The translations under genes were made by a program, and so were the position numbers. This document shows positions 48,868-58,077 of a DNA stretch of 64,000 nucleotides, piece by piece; position 1 is the stretch's first letter, and the number at the start of each line of letters is the position of its first letter. Origin of the DNA: Candidatus Binatia bacterium (GTDB lineage Bacteria; Desulfobacterota; Binatia; HRBIN30); NCBI GenBank assembly GCA_026004215.1, contig BPIR01000001.1:958566-1022565 (forward strand), given 5' to 3'. The notes beneath the pieces are model-generated. The model had not been told where the DNA came from and did not search any database. It worked only from the letters and a program-made list of their open reading frames with translations.

Positions 48868-49647
48868 ATGGCCGCCTCGCCCGACGACGTCCGAATGCCG
48901 CTGACGGCGCATCTCGAAGAGTTGCGCTGGCGCTTGATCAAAGCGCTTGTCGGCATCGGTGCCGCATTTTTGTTGTGTTACCAATTCGCTGAGCTCCTCT
49001 TCGGGTTTCTCACACAGCCGCTTTACAGCGCGAGTTTTCTGGGGGGCGACAATCCTGGCCACAGCGTAAATCTCATTGGCACAGGCGTTGTGGAGGCGTT
49101 TTTCACCAAGCTCAAAGTTGCCCTGATTGCCGGGGTGTTCCTTTCGAGTCCGGTCACCTTTTATCAACTGTGGCGTTTCGTTGCCCCAGGGCTGTATCCC
49201 CACGAGAAGCGCTATGCTTTGCCCTTCGTGTTTTTCGCGAGTTTCTTTTTTGTTGCCGGAGCCGCGTTTTGTTACCAGCTCGTTCTCCCGGTCGGCTACC
49301 GATTTTTTCTCGATCAGTATGCCACGATCGGCGTGCGACCCGAGCTCCGCATCAGCGAGTATCTGTCGTTTACGGCTCGCATGTTGTTGGCCTTCGGCGC
49401 GACATTCGAGCTGCCGGTGATGACGTTTTTTCTCGCCCGGGCGGGGGTGGTGACACACCGCACCATGCTCGGATACTGGCGCTATGCCGTCGTCGGCATT
49501 TTCGTCTCGGCCGCGGTGTTGACCCCCGGGCCTGACGTGGCTTCGCAGCTTCTCATGGCTACTCCACTCCTGGTGCTGTACGGAGCCAGTATCGGCGTGG
49601 CCTACGTGTTCGCACGGCCGCGACCGGCACCGCGCCCTGATGCATAA
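48868..49647 (+). CDS. tatC: Sec-independent protein translocase TatC
   Basis: This 259-residue protein has the six-helix TatC topology, the N-terminal signature MPLTAHLEELRWRLIKALVG, and the family segment VTFYQLWRFVAPGLYPHEKR with conserved charged residues for signal-peptide binding. It follows tatB closely and ends before the convergent DUF4911 gene. Confidence 0.96.
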   Translation: MAASPDDVRMPLTAHLEELRWRLIKALVGIGAAFLLCYQFAELLFGFLTQPLYSASFLGGDNPGHSVNLIGTGVVEAFFTKLKVALIAGVFLSSPVTFYQLWRFVAPGLYPHEKRYALPFVFFASFFFVAGAAFCYQLVLPVGYRFFLDQYATIGVRPELRISEYLSFTARMLLAFGATFELPVMTFFLARAGVVTHRTMLGYWRYAVVGIFVSAAVLTPGPDVASQLLMATPLLVLYGASIGVAYVFARPRPAPRPDA

Positions 49648-49842
49648 ATGGGGCGCGGCATGACCGCAGGCCGGAACGGCACAATACCGTGCACCGTCTT
49701 GCACCGGCACACCTTCGGCACGGGCGGGGTACGTGTGCAACTTCCCAGATCAGGCTGGTAGCCGGCACGGAAGCGCGCCCGGGCGAAGGCTCGCGCCGTG
49801 CTGAGGTCGCGTACGGTTCGCCCGGCCAGGTTCGGCTTGCCG

Positions 49843-50136
49843 CTAAAGTTCCGGGAGCAGCCAGTCCCCGTGCAGATCGCTCGGGGCTGGGATCTCGCGG
49901 GCGCCCGTGCGCGCGCAGCCTTCTTCGACAACGGCTCGCACATGGGTGAGATAGTCGCGCATGGCCAAGACGACAATCACGGCCCGTTTGCGGTCGAGGG
50001 TGCGCACGATGCCAAGTTCCTCGTACGACTCGAGCAGGAACTTCCAGTACGCAATTTGCTCGGGAGCTACTTCGAGGAAGATCGGCACCACCTCTCCCGA
50101 ACGTATGCCGTCGTGTTTCGAACTTGCAGTGCTCAC
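49843..50136 (-). CDS. DUF4911-like small protein
   Basis: The 97-residue product contains VAPEQIAYWKFLLESYEELGIVRTLDRKRAVIVVL, the core of DUF4911 proteins found mainly in deltaproteobacterial-type genomes. A variable C-terminal tail follows. The function is unknown. The GTG at 50136 overlaps the YdcF-type gene stop by 4 nt (GTGA), so it is translationally coupled to it. The frame is open upstream to 50226, but that part is off-frame YdcF sequence. Confidence 0.7.
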   Translation of the reverse strand: MSTASSKHDGIRSGEVVPIFLEVAPEQIAYWKFLLESYEELGIVRTLDRKRAVIVVLAMRDYLTHVRAVVEEGCARTGAREIPAPSDLHGDWLLPEL

Positions 50137-50807
50137 GGTGTCTCTCGCCAGCGGTCGAATGCACACCAAACGAACAATTTTGCGTACTCCGTTGCAACTC
50201 GGCGGACAAACGCACGCTCGTACCACCAGGTTCTGGGGTCGAACGTATCATAACGCGAGGGCACCACGAGGATTTCGGGTTGCCCCTGTGCCAGGCTCCG
50301 GAAAATGGTGCGCGCCCGCCGGGCGTGTGCTCGCGAGGTCACCAGGATCACGCGCGCCATTGCCCGCTCGCGCAACAAGTGCACGAGGGCCCTGGCCTCC
50401 CCTAAAGTGCTGGTGGCCCGGCGGTCTATAATTTCGATGGCTTGCGCGGGAACTCCCAATGCCACTGCGATGTCCCGATTCTGCTCGTGCCGCTCGGGCA
50501 GTTGAACCCCGCGTGACCGCAGGACCTCAATACCGGGCAACTTCCCCTCGCGCGTCAAGAGCAGCCGTGGGGCGAGGCCGGCATGATACAAGTCCACCGC
50601 CTCTAAAATGCGATCGGGTACCGACCCCGACAAAACGACAATGGCGTCGCTTGCCTTAGGCTCGTCGGCGACCACGAGAAAGTTGCCGAGCCCAATGAAC
50701 ACTTGCTGGCGCTGCCAAAACGCCAGCGCGGTCACCGTAACCACTGCCACCAGCAGCAAAAACTTGAGACGAAATGACGTACCGGCACCCGAATTTTCAC
50801 GACTCAT
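50133..50807 (-). CDS. YdcF-family (DUF218) membrane-anchored protein
   Basis: The 224-residue product has one N-terminal membrane helix (about 15-33). A DUF218/YdcF domain follows with SDAIVVLSGSVPDRILEAV, LLLTREGKLPG, STLGEARAL and RVILVTSRAHARRA. Members such as SanA and YdcF act in envelope integrity or bind SAM, but the reaction is unclear. It starts at 50807 and is divergent from the secreted dockerin-like gene. Confidence 0.85.
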   Translation of the reverse strand: MSRENSGAGTSFRLKFLLLVAVVTVTALAFWQRQQVFIGLGNFLVVADEPKASDAIVVLSGSVPDRILEAVDLYHAGLAPRLLLTREGKLPGIEVLRSRGVQLPERHEQNRDIAVALGVPAQAIEIIDRRATSTLGEARALVHLLRERAMARVILVTSRAHARRARTIFRSLAQGQPEILVVPSRYDTFDPRTWWYERAFVRRVATEYAKLFVWCAFDRWRETP

Positions 50808-51060
50808 CGGACAAAGCCGCCCGGGTCACACGGTGGCGAAAACAAATCCCGAAGTCGCCAACTAGGAGAAGGCCTCTCGATCGCCAATCGTGTCGCAAAC
50901 ATGGGTTTTCTCGCTGACCGTCTTGACCACGGCGTGACGTTTATTGCAAAGAGATGAAGCATGTGGGATACGGCGAGATCGTCGGCTCGAACAACTGGGT
51001 CTATCGGTAAGGCAATTTGGGAGGGTTGAGGAGAATCGGTTTCAGGAAAGGAGTGTCGGT

Positions 51061-52455
51061 ATGCACGTACGAAAAGCATGTTCTTGGTGGGTCGGCCGCA
51101 AAATTTTCTTGGCGGCAGCGACGGTGGCTACGCTGGCCTGGGGCCCGATAGGCACAGCGCGCGCAGCGTGCCTCGGAGACTGCGGCGGGGACGGGGAAGT
51201 GACCGTCAATGAAATCATCACCATGGTCAATATCGCCCTTGGCAATGCGCCAGTGTCCACGTGCCCCGTGGCGGACCCGAATGGCGATGGACAAGTAACC
51301 ATCGAAGAAATCATCCAAGCAGTCAATAGCTTGCTGTCTAGCCAGTGCATCGAAATCGGAACAGGCGAGGCAGTCTGCGGCAACGGCGTGCGAGAAGGTG
51401 ACGAAGAGTGCGACGACGGCGGCATTTGTGTGGGAACGGCCAAAGCCGGCCAGACGTGCCAGAAGGATGACGACTGCTTTACCGCCAACGATCAGTACAA
51501 AGGCGTGTGTGACGGTGGTGAGAAACCTTACACCTTCTGCAACAGCAATGACGACTGCCCGGGCGGCAAGTGTGTGGCCTGCCGTACGTTCGGTGGGGAT
51601 GGCTGCGCCGCCAACTGCACCAACGAGACAACGGTGAACTTCTCCCTTGTCCCAGGCGTGGTGAATGCTGACCAGTCCTTGCAACCCGGCACCAGTGGCG
51701 CCGTGGTTTGGGGCGACCCATTGGTCCTCGGCCTCAGTCTGAAGGGCTCGCAGCAGCTCAAGATCGGCAAGGAGCGCAACGGCCAGATCACAGCGGTCAT
51801 CCCGGCAGCCAGTGTGCAATTCGATCAGATTCCGATCTCGACTCTAGCTTGCGCTTGCGTGCGCGGCGCCGAGTACAAGACCTGCGGTGGCGCGATCTTC
51901 AATCAGGATGGTTCATTTGTGGAATCGTGCACCGAGGGTTTTGCAAGCGATCCGTCCAGTTGCGAAGGGCAGCCGCCATGCACGGCTGTGTTCGGTCCGG
52001 GCAACTCTGCGGCAGGTGTTGTCGGGTGCACCGCTTTAACCGGAATCAACGTGTCCATCGAGCAGGACTCCTGTCCGGAGCCGAATGGCCCGGTGCAGCT
52101 CAGCCTGAGCGGTGACGGCGGGCCGGGTAGTGCTCTGCTGGTCAATGCCATCGGCATTGGTACTATGATTGGGCAATGCACACAGTCGTTCTGCACCGAC
52201 GCGGATCCCCCAGCGTCGCGAGGCAACCCGAACCCGCTGCTGTTCACCACCGGGCAGGCCTGCGCCACCGTGCTGTGCAAAAACAACGATCCGAGCTTCG
52301 CGGCTGAGCCGAAGTGCGTGGAGGGCCAGCCGGCAAGTTGTGCGAACCTGAGCGCGGGCAATATCACCGGTCTGACCCTCGGCGGCGCATTTACGGCGCT
52401 CGACCAGCAAACACTCGGCGACATCGAGGTCACCAACATCCTGGTAGCGCAATAG
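51061..52455 (+). CDS. Secreted dockerin-like EF-hand and cysteine-rich protein
   Basis: The 464-residue product has a signal peptide (cleavage near Ala36). A pair of EF-hand-like calcium loops follows (CLGDCGGDGEVTVNEIITMV and PNGDGQVTIEEIIQAVNSLL), resembling type I dockerin modules, here at the N-terminus. A DUF4215-like segment (CGNGVREGDEECDDGG) and further cysteine pairs precede a beta-rich C-terminal half. It is probably exported and calcium-dependent. The start ATG at 51061 has AGGAAAGGAG upstream; an upstream extension from 50944 is not supported. It is followed by a very strong terminator, so it is probably monocistronic and well expressed. Confidence 0.82.
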   Translation: MHVRKACSWWVGRKIFLAAATVATLAWGPIGTARAACLGDCGGDGEVTVNEIITMVNIALGNAPVSTCPVADPNGDGQVTIEEIIQAVNSLLSSQCIEIGTGEAVCGNGVREGDEECDDGGICVGTAKAGQTCQKDDDCFTANDQYKGVCDGGEKPYTFCNSNDDCPGGKCVACRTFGGDGCAANCTNETTVNFSLVPGVVNADQSLQPGTSGAVVWGDPLVLGLSLKGSQQLKIGKERNGQITAVIPAASVQFDQIPISTLACACVRGAEYKTCGGAIFNQDGSFVESCTEGFASDPSSCEGQPPCTAVFGPGNSAAGVVGCTALTGINVSIEQDSCPEPNGPVQLSLSGDGGPGSALLVNAIGIGTMIGQCTQSFCTDADPPASRGNPNPLLFTTGQACATVLCKNNDPSFAAEPKCVEGQPASCANLSAGNITGLTLGGAFTALDQQTLGDIEVTNILVAQ

Positions 52456-52482
52456 CGCCGGTCCGAGAGTTTTGCGTTCCCG

Positions 52483-52519
52483 CGGTGGCGGCCCCTGAAG
52501 GGGCCGCCACCGTTTTTTT
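52483..52519 (+). terminator. Strong Rho-independent terminator of the dockerin-like gene
   Basis: A perfect 13-bp stem CGGTGGCGGCCCC/GGGGCCGCCACCG with a TGAA loop is followed by TTTTTTT, 27 nt past the stop codon. The rest of 52456-52847, upstream of the acyl-CoA dehydrogenase gene, shows no gene. Confidence 0.95.
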
Positions 52520-52847
52520 ACGCCTTCGCCGAGCTCCATCGCCGGCACCGATCGGCCCGCGATCGAACCAGACCATCTGACGCCGACAACCGAGACGCCT
52601 CGGGTTGATAGACAACTAGGGGCCACCCGTGTGGCCGCCCTACCCCTGCCGTCGGTGCGGGGATACCATCAGGGCGCAGGGACACGGCGCGCCGGCAACT
52701 CGGCGCTCGGTGGCAACAGTAATCCAGTAAAAGGCGCAGGTCTCCCCCTTTGACGCCGGTGGCTGGTGGACAAACCCGAGCGGGCATGGGTTGCCCGAGC
52801 GTTGCACATCCGGTAAGCGCGCGGGTTCGAGGAGTTGTGTTTCAGCG

Positions 52848-54092
52848 ATGGATTTGCGTTTTCGTCCAGAGTACGAGGCGTTTCGAGAGGAAGTCCGCAC
52901 GTTTCTCGCACAGCACTGGACCGCCGAGGACCGTGCGAGCGCCCCGCCTGTGAATCCTCGCGGCATGAGCCTGGGCACATCGGTCCGCACTGACGAGCGC
53001 GCCACACGTTTTCGCTTAGCTGCAATCGAACGCGGCTACCTGTACCGGCACGTACCTCGCCGCTACGGCGGAAGCGAACAGCCGTTCGATCCGCTCAAGC
53101 TGGCGATCATTCAAGAGGAGTTCCGCAAGGCGGAAGCTCCCGGGGAGCTTATCGGGCAGGGGCCGAGCATGCTCGTTCCTACCCTGCTCGAGCACGGTAC
53201 CGAGGAGCAAAAGCAGCGCTTCATTCGCGATACCTTGCTCGGCAAAATTCAGTGGTGCCAGGGATACAGCGAACCCGGAGCCGGCAGCGACCTGGCTTCG
53301 TTGCGCACCCGCGCGGAGCTCGACGGCGATTTCTTTGTCGTTACCGGGCATAAAATTTGGACGTCCAACGCCGACACCGCCGATTGGATGTTCGCCCTCG
53401 TACGCACCGATCCCGACAAACCCAAACACGAGGGCATCAGCTACTTGCTCATCGATATGAAAAGCCCGGGGATCACGGTGCGGCCGCTGCGGCAAATGAC
53501 GGGCGAGGCAGACTTCAACGAGGTTTTCTTCGACAACGTACGTGTGCCGGTGAGCAATCTCGTGGGCCAGCGCGGACAAGGTTGGATTGTCAGTCGTTCC
53601 ACGCTCAAGCACGAGCGCAACCTGATCGGCAGCTCGCTGCTCAGCGAACGGGTTCTCGAAGGGGTGCGATTCCTGGCACAAGCGCTCGAGTTGCGCGGGC
53701 GCCCAGCCATCCAAGATCCGGTTCTGCGCGCTCGCCTCGTGGAACTCGAAACCAAAGTCCTCGCCAACCGATATCACGGCTACCGCTTACTCACCATGCA
53801 GGCTCGCGGTGAAGAGGCCGGATTGGCCGGCATGGTCACTAAGCTTTACGGCAGCACCTTGGGTTACGACGTTGCCCGGCTGGCGATGGATCTGCTGTCG
53901 GATCGCGGACTTTTAGCGCCAGGGGAAAGCGAGGCCCCGGCCATGGGAATGTTCATCACCGCCTACATGTGGTCCATCGGCATCTTGATCGCGGGAGGCA
54001 CGGCCAACATCCAGCGCAACGTCATTGCGGAGCGCGGGCTTGGCTTGCCGCGCGACCCGGCGGTGCAGCGCAGCCAAACAAGCCAACGTTGA
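52848..54092 (+). CDS. Acyl-CoA dehydrogenase (subunit A of a pair)
   Basis: The 414-residue protein matches the ACAD family: YSEPGAGSDLASLRTRAELD for FAD binding, VTGHKIWTSNA, ADFNEVFFDNVRVPVSNLVG and the C-terminal GGTANIQRNVIAERGLGLPR. It introduces a trans-2,3 double bond into an acyl-CoA. The next gene encodes a second, shorter ACAD. Such adjacent pairs form alpha2-beta2 enzymes in steroid side-chain degradation (FadE26-27, FadE28-29 types in actinobacteria). The ATG at 52848 begins the conserved sequence. Confidence 0.93.
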   Translation: MDLRFRPEYEAFREEVRTFLAQHWTAEDRASAPPVNPRGMSLGTSVRTDERATRFRLAAIERGYLYRHVPRRYGGSEQPFDPLKLAIIQEEFRKAEAPGELIGQGPSMLVPTLLEHGTEEQKQRFIRDTLLGKIQWCQGYSEPGAGSDLASLRTRAELDGDFFVVTGHKIWTSNADTADWMFALVRTDPDKPKHEGISYLLIDMKSPGITVRPLRQMTGEADFNEVFFDNVRVPVSNLVGQRGQGWIVSRSTLKHERNLIGSSLLSERVLEGVRFLAQALELRGRPAIQDPVLRARLVELETKVLANRYHGYRLLTMQARGEEAGLAGMVTKLYGSTLGYDVARLAMDLLSDRGLLAPGESEAPAMGMFITAYMWSIGILIAGGTANIQRNVIAERGLGLPRDPAVQRSQTSQR

Positions 54093-54105
54093 GAGGCATC
54101 GAGCA

Positions 54106-55194
54106 ATGGATTTCGGGCTGTCTTCGGATCAAGTACTGTTCCAATCCACCTTGCGCCGCTTCTTGGCAGAGCAATGCCCGACCACACGCGTGCGGGCGAT
54201 CATGGAAACGGAGACCGCACACGACCCTGCCCTGTGGCAAGGGCTTGCCGAACTGGGTGTGCCCGCTCTCATTGTACCCAGCGAGTATGGCGGCGCGGGG
54301 ATGGAACTGCTCGACCTCGCACTGGCAGCCGAGGAATTGGGCTATGCGTGCACTCCGGGTCCGTTTTTAGGGCACGCCCTGGCGACGATCTGCATCCTCG
54401 AGGGTGGCAGTCCGGCGCAACGGGAACGCTGGCTGCCGGCGATGGCAACAGGGGCTGTTGTGGCCACAGTGGCTTGGGGCGAGGCGGGCAGCCAGTGGGA
54501 TCCGCAAAGTTGGTCGACCTCCTACGACGGCAGCTCCCTGAGCGGGCAGAAGCTGTTTGTACCCTTTGCCAACGTCGCGGACCTGATCGTCGTCGGCGCG
54601 CGCCGACCCGATGGCAGTCCGGGCCTTTTCGTGGTGGAACGGTCGGCTGCGGGGCTGGCCATTCAACGACTGGCCGTGGTGGACATGACCCGGAAGGTGC
54701 AGCATGTGCGCTTCGACAACACGCCGGCAATTCCGCTGGATGGTTCGGCGGCGTTGCAACGCGCCATGGATGCAGGGTGTATCCTCATTGCGGCCGATGC
54801 CTTTGGCGGTTCGCGACGCTGCCTGGAAATGGCGGTCAGTTATGCCAAAACCCGCGAGCAGTTCGGCCAAGTGATTGGCGCCTTCCAAGCAGTCAAACAC
54901 CAGCTCGCCAACATGGCGTGCGAACTCGAACCGGCGATGTCGTTTTGGTGGTATGCGGCGCATGCGTACGATCACATTCCCGACCAAGCCGAGCGCCACG
55001 CTGCTATGGCCAAGGCCTACCTGACGGACATTTACGACCGTGTGACGCGCGACGCCACCGAGCTGCACGGCGGCATCGGCTTCACCTGGGAGTTCGACTT
55101 GCACCTGTGGTTTCGCCGCGCGATTTTTGATCGCGGTTTTCTAGGCGACGCTCATTACCACCGGGAGCGAGCAGCCAAGTTAGCAGGCTGGTAA
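54106..55194 (+). CDS. Acyl-CoA dehydrogenase-like protein (subunit B of a pair)
   Basis: The 362-residue protein is shorter and diverged: VPSEYGGAGMELLDLALAAE near the start, AAMATGAVVATVAWGEAGSQ replacing the usual FAD/acyl loop, and the C-terminal ELHGGIGFTWEFDLHLWFRR. These are the features of the second subunit of heteromeric ACADs such as FadE27/FadE29. It follows subunit A by 13 nt, supporting a heterotetramer. Whether this subunit holds a working active site is not decided by sequence alone. The ATG at 54106 is used. Confidence 0.9.
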   Translation: MDFGLSSDQVLFQSTLRRFLAEQCPTTRVRAIMETETAHDPALWQGLAELGVPALIVPSEYGGAGMELLDLALAAEELGYACTPGPFLGHALATICILEGGSPAQRERWLPAMATGAVVATVAWGEAGSQWDPQSWSTSYDGSSLSGQKLFVPFANVADLIVVGARRPDGSPGLFVVERSAAGLAIQRLAVVDMTRKVQHVRFDNTPAIPLDGSAALQRAMDAGCILIAADAFGGSRRCLEMAVSYAKTREQFGQVIGAFQAVKHQLANMACELEPAMSFWWYAAHAYDHIPDQAERHAAMAKAYLTDIYDRVTRDATELHGGIGFTWEFDLHLWFRRAIFDRGFLGDAHYHRERAAKLAGW

Positions 55195-55211
55195 ATCCAG
55201 GAGGTCCACCC

Positions 55212-55517
55212 ATGCTGCATTACTTGATCCTAATTCCCTACTACTTTTTCGGTGCTCTCAGCTTGACCGCTTTCCTCATCGTGTCGTGCCGCCTGTTCGC
55301 CCTGCGGGTGCCGATTGCGTACCTGGTTGGTGCCAGCGTTATCGGGACTGTGGCCGGGCTCTTGATCGCTTTGGCCACCTATCACATCTCGATCGACCAT
55401 TTCGGCTTTCTCCCCTTGCTCGCTCTCGCGGCGTCGTCATTTTTATTCGCCGCAATCGACGCGGCGCTTCAAACTTGGCGCCGGCTTCCGCTCGACGCCG
55501 AGCTGGAAGCTTTGTAA
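55212..55517 (+). CDS. Small three-helix membrane protein
   Basis: The 101-residue product has about three hydrophobic helices and a short charged C-terminus (RRLPLDAELEAL). AGGAGGT lies 7 nt upstream of the ATG. It follows the ACAD pair by 17 nt and may be part of that transcript. The family is not recognised. The 168-nt gap after it carries a 9-bp hairpin CCCGAAAGG/CCTTTCGGG (55605-55626) without a T-tract. Confidence 0.7.
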   Translation: MLHYLILIPYYFFGALSLTAFLIVSCRLFALRVPIAYLVGASVIGTVAGLLIALATYHISIDHFGFLPLLALAASSFLFAAIDAALQTWRRLPLDAELEAL

Positions 55518-55685
55518 ACGCCGGTACCCGCGATCTTCGTGCCAGAAACGGCACTGTTCCAGATCGGCGCCGTGGGGGCGCTGAAGTCCACGCCTTCGGT
55601 ACGCCCCGAAAGGAAACCCTTTCGGGCCCCAAATTCGCGCACCTTGCGCCGGCCACCCCTGCCGTGAAAAACTTCGAGGAATTCC

Positions 55686-57677
55686 ATGCCGGAACACAGG
55701 TTTCTCGCGGATTTTCTTTTGATCCTGGTCGTTGCGCTGCCGATTGCGTGGCTGTTTACACGCCTGCAACTGCCGTCGCTGGTGGGATTCTTGCTCGCTG
55801 GTGCGGTAATCGGCCCCCACGGCATCGGGCTGATCGACCAAAGTCAAACAGTCAGCGCCTTGGCCGAAATTGGCGTCATACTTTTGCTTTTCGTTGTCGG
55901 GGTCGAACTCTCGTTCGGTCAGGTTGCGCAACTCGGCAGCCGCATCGTTGTGGCCGGCATCGCCCAGATCCTTGCCACTGCGGCCGTGATTGCGCTGGCG
56001 GTGCTCGTGGTCGCGGGAGACCTCGGGCTCGCCGTACTCGCTGCGCTCACCGCGGTGCACTCCAGCACAGCCATCCCCCTCAAAGTGCTGAGCGACCGAA
56101 AGCAAATTGACGCGCTGCACGGCCGGATTTGCCTCGGTATCGCTCTCGCGCAGGACCTTTCTCTCCTCCCGATGATGCTCGTCCTCCGCGGGATGGCCTC
56201 GTCCGAGCCGTGGAGCTGGCAAGGCATCTTGCGCCTAGGAATCCAATCGGTGCTGGCCCTGGGGATTGTTTTAGTTGCCGCCCGTCTGGTGTTGCCGGCT
56301 GTGCTGCGCCGGGTGGTGGCCATGCGCAGCCGAGAAGTGTTTACGGGCACCATTGTCGTGGTCGCCCTCGGAACCGCATGGTTGGCCGGGCAATTTGGCC
56401 TTTCGCTGGCGGTCGGTGCGCTCATTGCGGGCTTGGTGATCAGCGAGTCGGAATACGCGCACGCCGTGATGGCCGATGTGTTGCCGTTTCGCGATACGCT
56501 GAACAGCATTTTCTTTATTTCCATCGGCATGCTGGTGCCTTTGGGCGCCGTCGCGGCGGATTTATGGTTCTTCTTCGGTACGGCAACCGCCCTGCTCGCC
56601 GCCAAAGCCGCAATTCTGTTCGGGATCGTGCGTGTGTTGTACCGGTCCGGTCGGGTCGCTTTTCACGTGGCCTTAGCTTTGTCTTCCATGAGCGAGCTTG
56701 CATTTGTACTCCTGCGGGCTGCCATGGAATTCGGCCTGGTGGATCTGGAACAATATGAACGCTTCGTCGCGGTGGCCGTGCTTACCATGCTCCCGACCCC
56801 GTTTCTCATGGCTTGGAGCGAGCCGATTTGGTCTCGGTTGGAACGCCTCAAGCGGCAGCGTTCCGCGGCAACGGCGGCGCAGCCGCAGGGGGCGACTCCT
56901 CAAGTGGTCATTATTGGCTTTGGCCTCAACGGTGAAAACCTCGCACGCGTCCTCCGCGCAACCGGCGTTCCGTTCGTCGTGATCGAACTCGACCCGCGGC
57001 GTGTTCAATCTGCCCGCGAGCAACAGGCTCGCGTGCTTTACGGAGACGCCACCAGGCCTCAGGTCTTGCGTGCTGCGGGCATCGAACACGCCCAGGTTGT
57101 CGTGGTGGCCATTTCCGATGCAGTCGCCACGCGGCGCATCGTTGCCCAAGTGCGCCACCTCGCCCCCCAAGTGCCGGTCATAGTCCGCACGCGCTACGTC
57201 GCCGAGATCGAAGAGTTGCGCCGCCTGGGCGCGACCGAAGTCATTCCCGAAGAGTTCGAGACTTCGGTGGAAATTTTTGCACGCGTGCTGCGTTTGCTGC
57301 GGGTGCCTCGTAACATCATCAACGCCCAGATCGACCTCATCCGACGAGAAGGTTACAGCATGCTCCGCGGCCTGGAGCTACCCCGGCAAACACTCGCGCA
57401 ACTCGACGCCATTTTGGCGGCGACGACGACGGAGTCGTTTCTGGTGACCCGAGACTCGCCCTTGTGCGGTCGCACACTGCGGGATTTGCGGCTACGAAAA
57501 GAGACCGGCGCCACCGTCATTGCGATCGTGCGTGACGGTAAACCGATCACGAACCCCGAGCCGGACGAGCCGATCCGCGCTGGCGATATTCTGGTGCTGG
57601 TGGGTTCCCACGAGCAACTCGATCACGCCTTAGAGAAGCTCAGCTCTCCGTTCCATGAGGGCGAATCGTCATGCTGA
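55686..57677 (+). CDS. CPA2-family monovalent cation:proton antiporter with RCK domains
   Basis: The 663-residue protein has about 390 residues of transmembrane helices of the KefB/KefC/CPA2 type (PSLVGFLLAGAVIGPHGIG). An RCK-N Rossmann domain follows (VVIIGFGLNGENLARVLRA, about 405-515), and an RCK-C domain at the C-terminus (about 575-655). It should exchange K+ or Na+ for protons under nucleotide or ligand control. No KefF-type ancillary subunit is present. The small zinc-ribbon protein gene overlaps its stop by 7 nt. Confidence 0.92.
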   Translation: MPEHRFLADFLLILVVALPIAWLFTRLQLPSLVGFLLAGAVIGPHGIGLIDQSQTVSALAEIGVILLLFVVGVELSFGQVAQLGSRIVVAGIAQILATAAVIALAVLVVAGDLGLAVLAALTAVHSSTAIPLKVLSDRKQIDALHGRICLGIALAQDLSLLPMMLVLRGMASSEPWSWQGILRLGIQSVLALGIVLVAARLVLPAVLRRVVAMRSREVFTGTIVVVALGTAWLAGQFGLSLAVGALIAGLVISESEYAHAVMADVLPFRDTLNSIFFISIGMLVPLGAVAADLWFFFGTATALLAAKAAILFGIVRVLYRSGRVAFHVALALSSMSELAFVLLRAAMEFGLVDLEQYERFVAVAVLTMLPTPFLMAWSEPIWSRLERLKRQRSAATAAQPQGATPQVVIIGFGLNGENLARVLRATGVPFVVIELDPRRVQSAREQQARVLYGDATRPQVLRAAGIEHAQVVVVAISDAVATRRIVAQVRHLAPQVPVIVRTRYVAEIEELRRLGATEVIPEEFETSVEIFARVLRLLRVPRNIINAQIDLIRREGYSMLRGLELPRQTLAQLDAILAATTTESFLVTRDSPLCGRTLRDLRLRKETGATVIAIVRDGKPITNPEPDEPIRAGDILVLVGSHEQLDHALEKLSSPFHEGESSC

Positions 57678-57985
57678 GCGTGCTGTTCACGTTGGCGATC
57701 CTCGCGGCGATTGCCGGTATGGCCGCGCGCCGCTGGCAGGCGCGCCGAGACCAGCGCCAACAGCCCGGAGCCACCGTCGAACGGGCCGTGATTGTCGGCC
57801 GCTTCGATGAGATTGACGACGCGCTCGAACACTACCGCTGCGCACGCTGTCGAGCTCCGGTGCAGCGCTTGGGAGAATTTTCTCGCACCGTTGGAGAGCG
57901 ACGTTTTCGCGTAGCGCGCGTGGCTTGCCCGAGCTGCGGCACAGAAGAGCGCGTCCACTTCGACGTCACCGCAGCGTTTCACTGA
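57671..57985 (+). CDS. Small membrane-anchored zinc-ribbon protein
   Basis: The 104-residue product has one N-terminal membrane helix, then a CARC and a CPSC pair (a single zinc ribbon) with the remaining chain acidic. The overlap with the antiporter gene suggests co-expression, and it may be an accessory to it (inference). The family is not recognised. Confidence 0.65.
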   Translation: MLSVLFTLAILAAIAGMAARRWQARRDQRQQPGATVERAVIVGRFDEIDDALEHYRCARCRAPVQRLGEFSRTVGERRFRVARVACPSCGTEERVHFDVTAAFH

Positions 57986-58077
57986 CGAGCCGCAATCACC
58001 CCTGCTCGCTGAACCGGCCTGGGAACGAGCACCCGAGGCCGCTTTGCAAACGACCCGACTCGGGTTAGGAAACGCCT

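Noticed and set aside
48181..49740. A 519-residue minus-strand open frame opposite tatB and tatC
   Set aside because: It opposes clear TatBC and has no domain, so it is chance openness.
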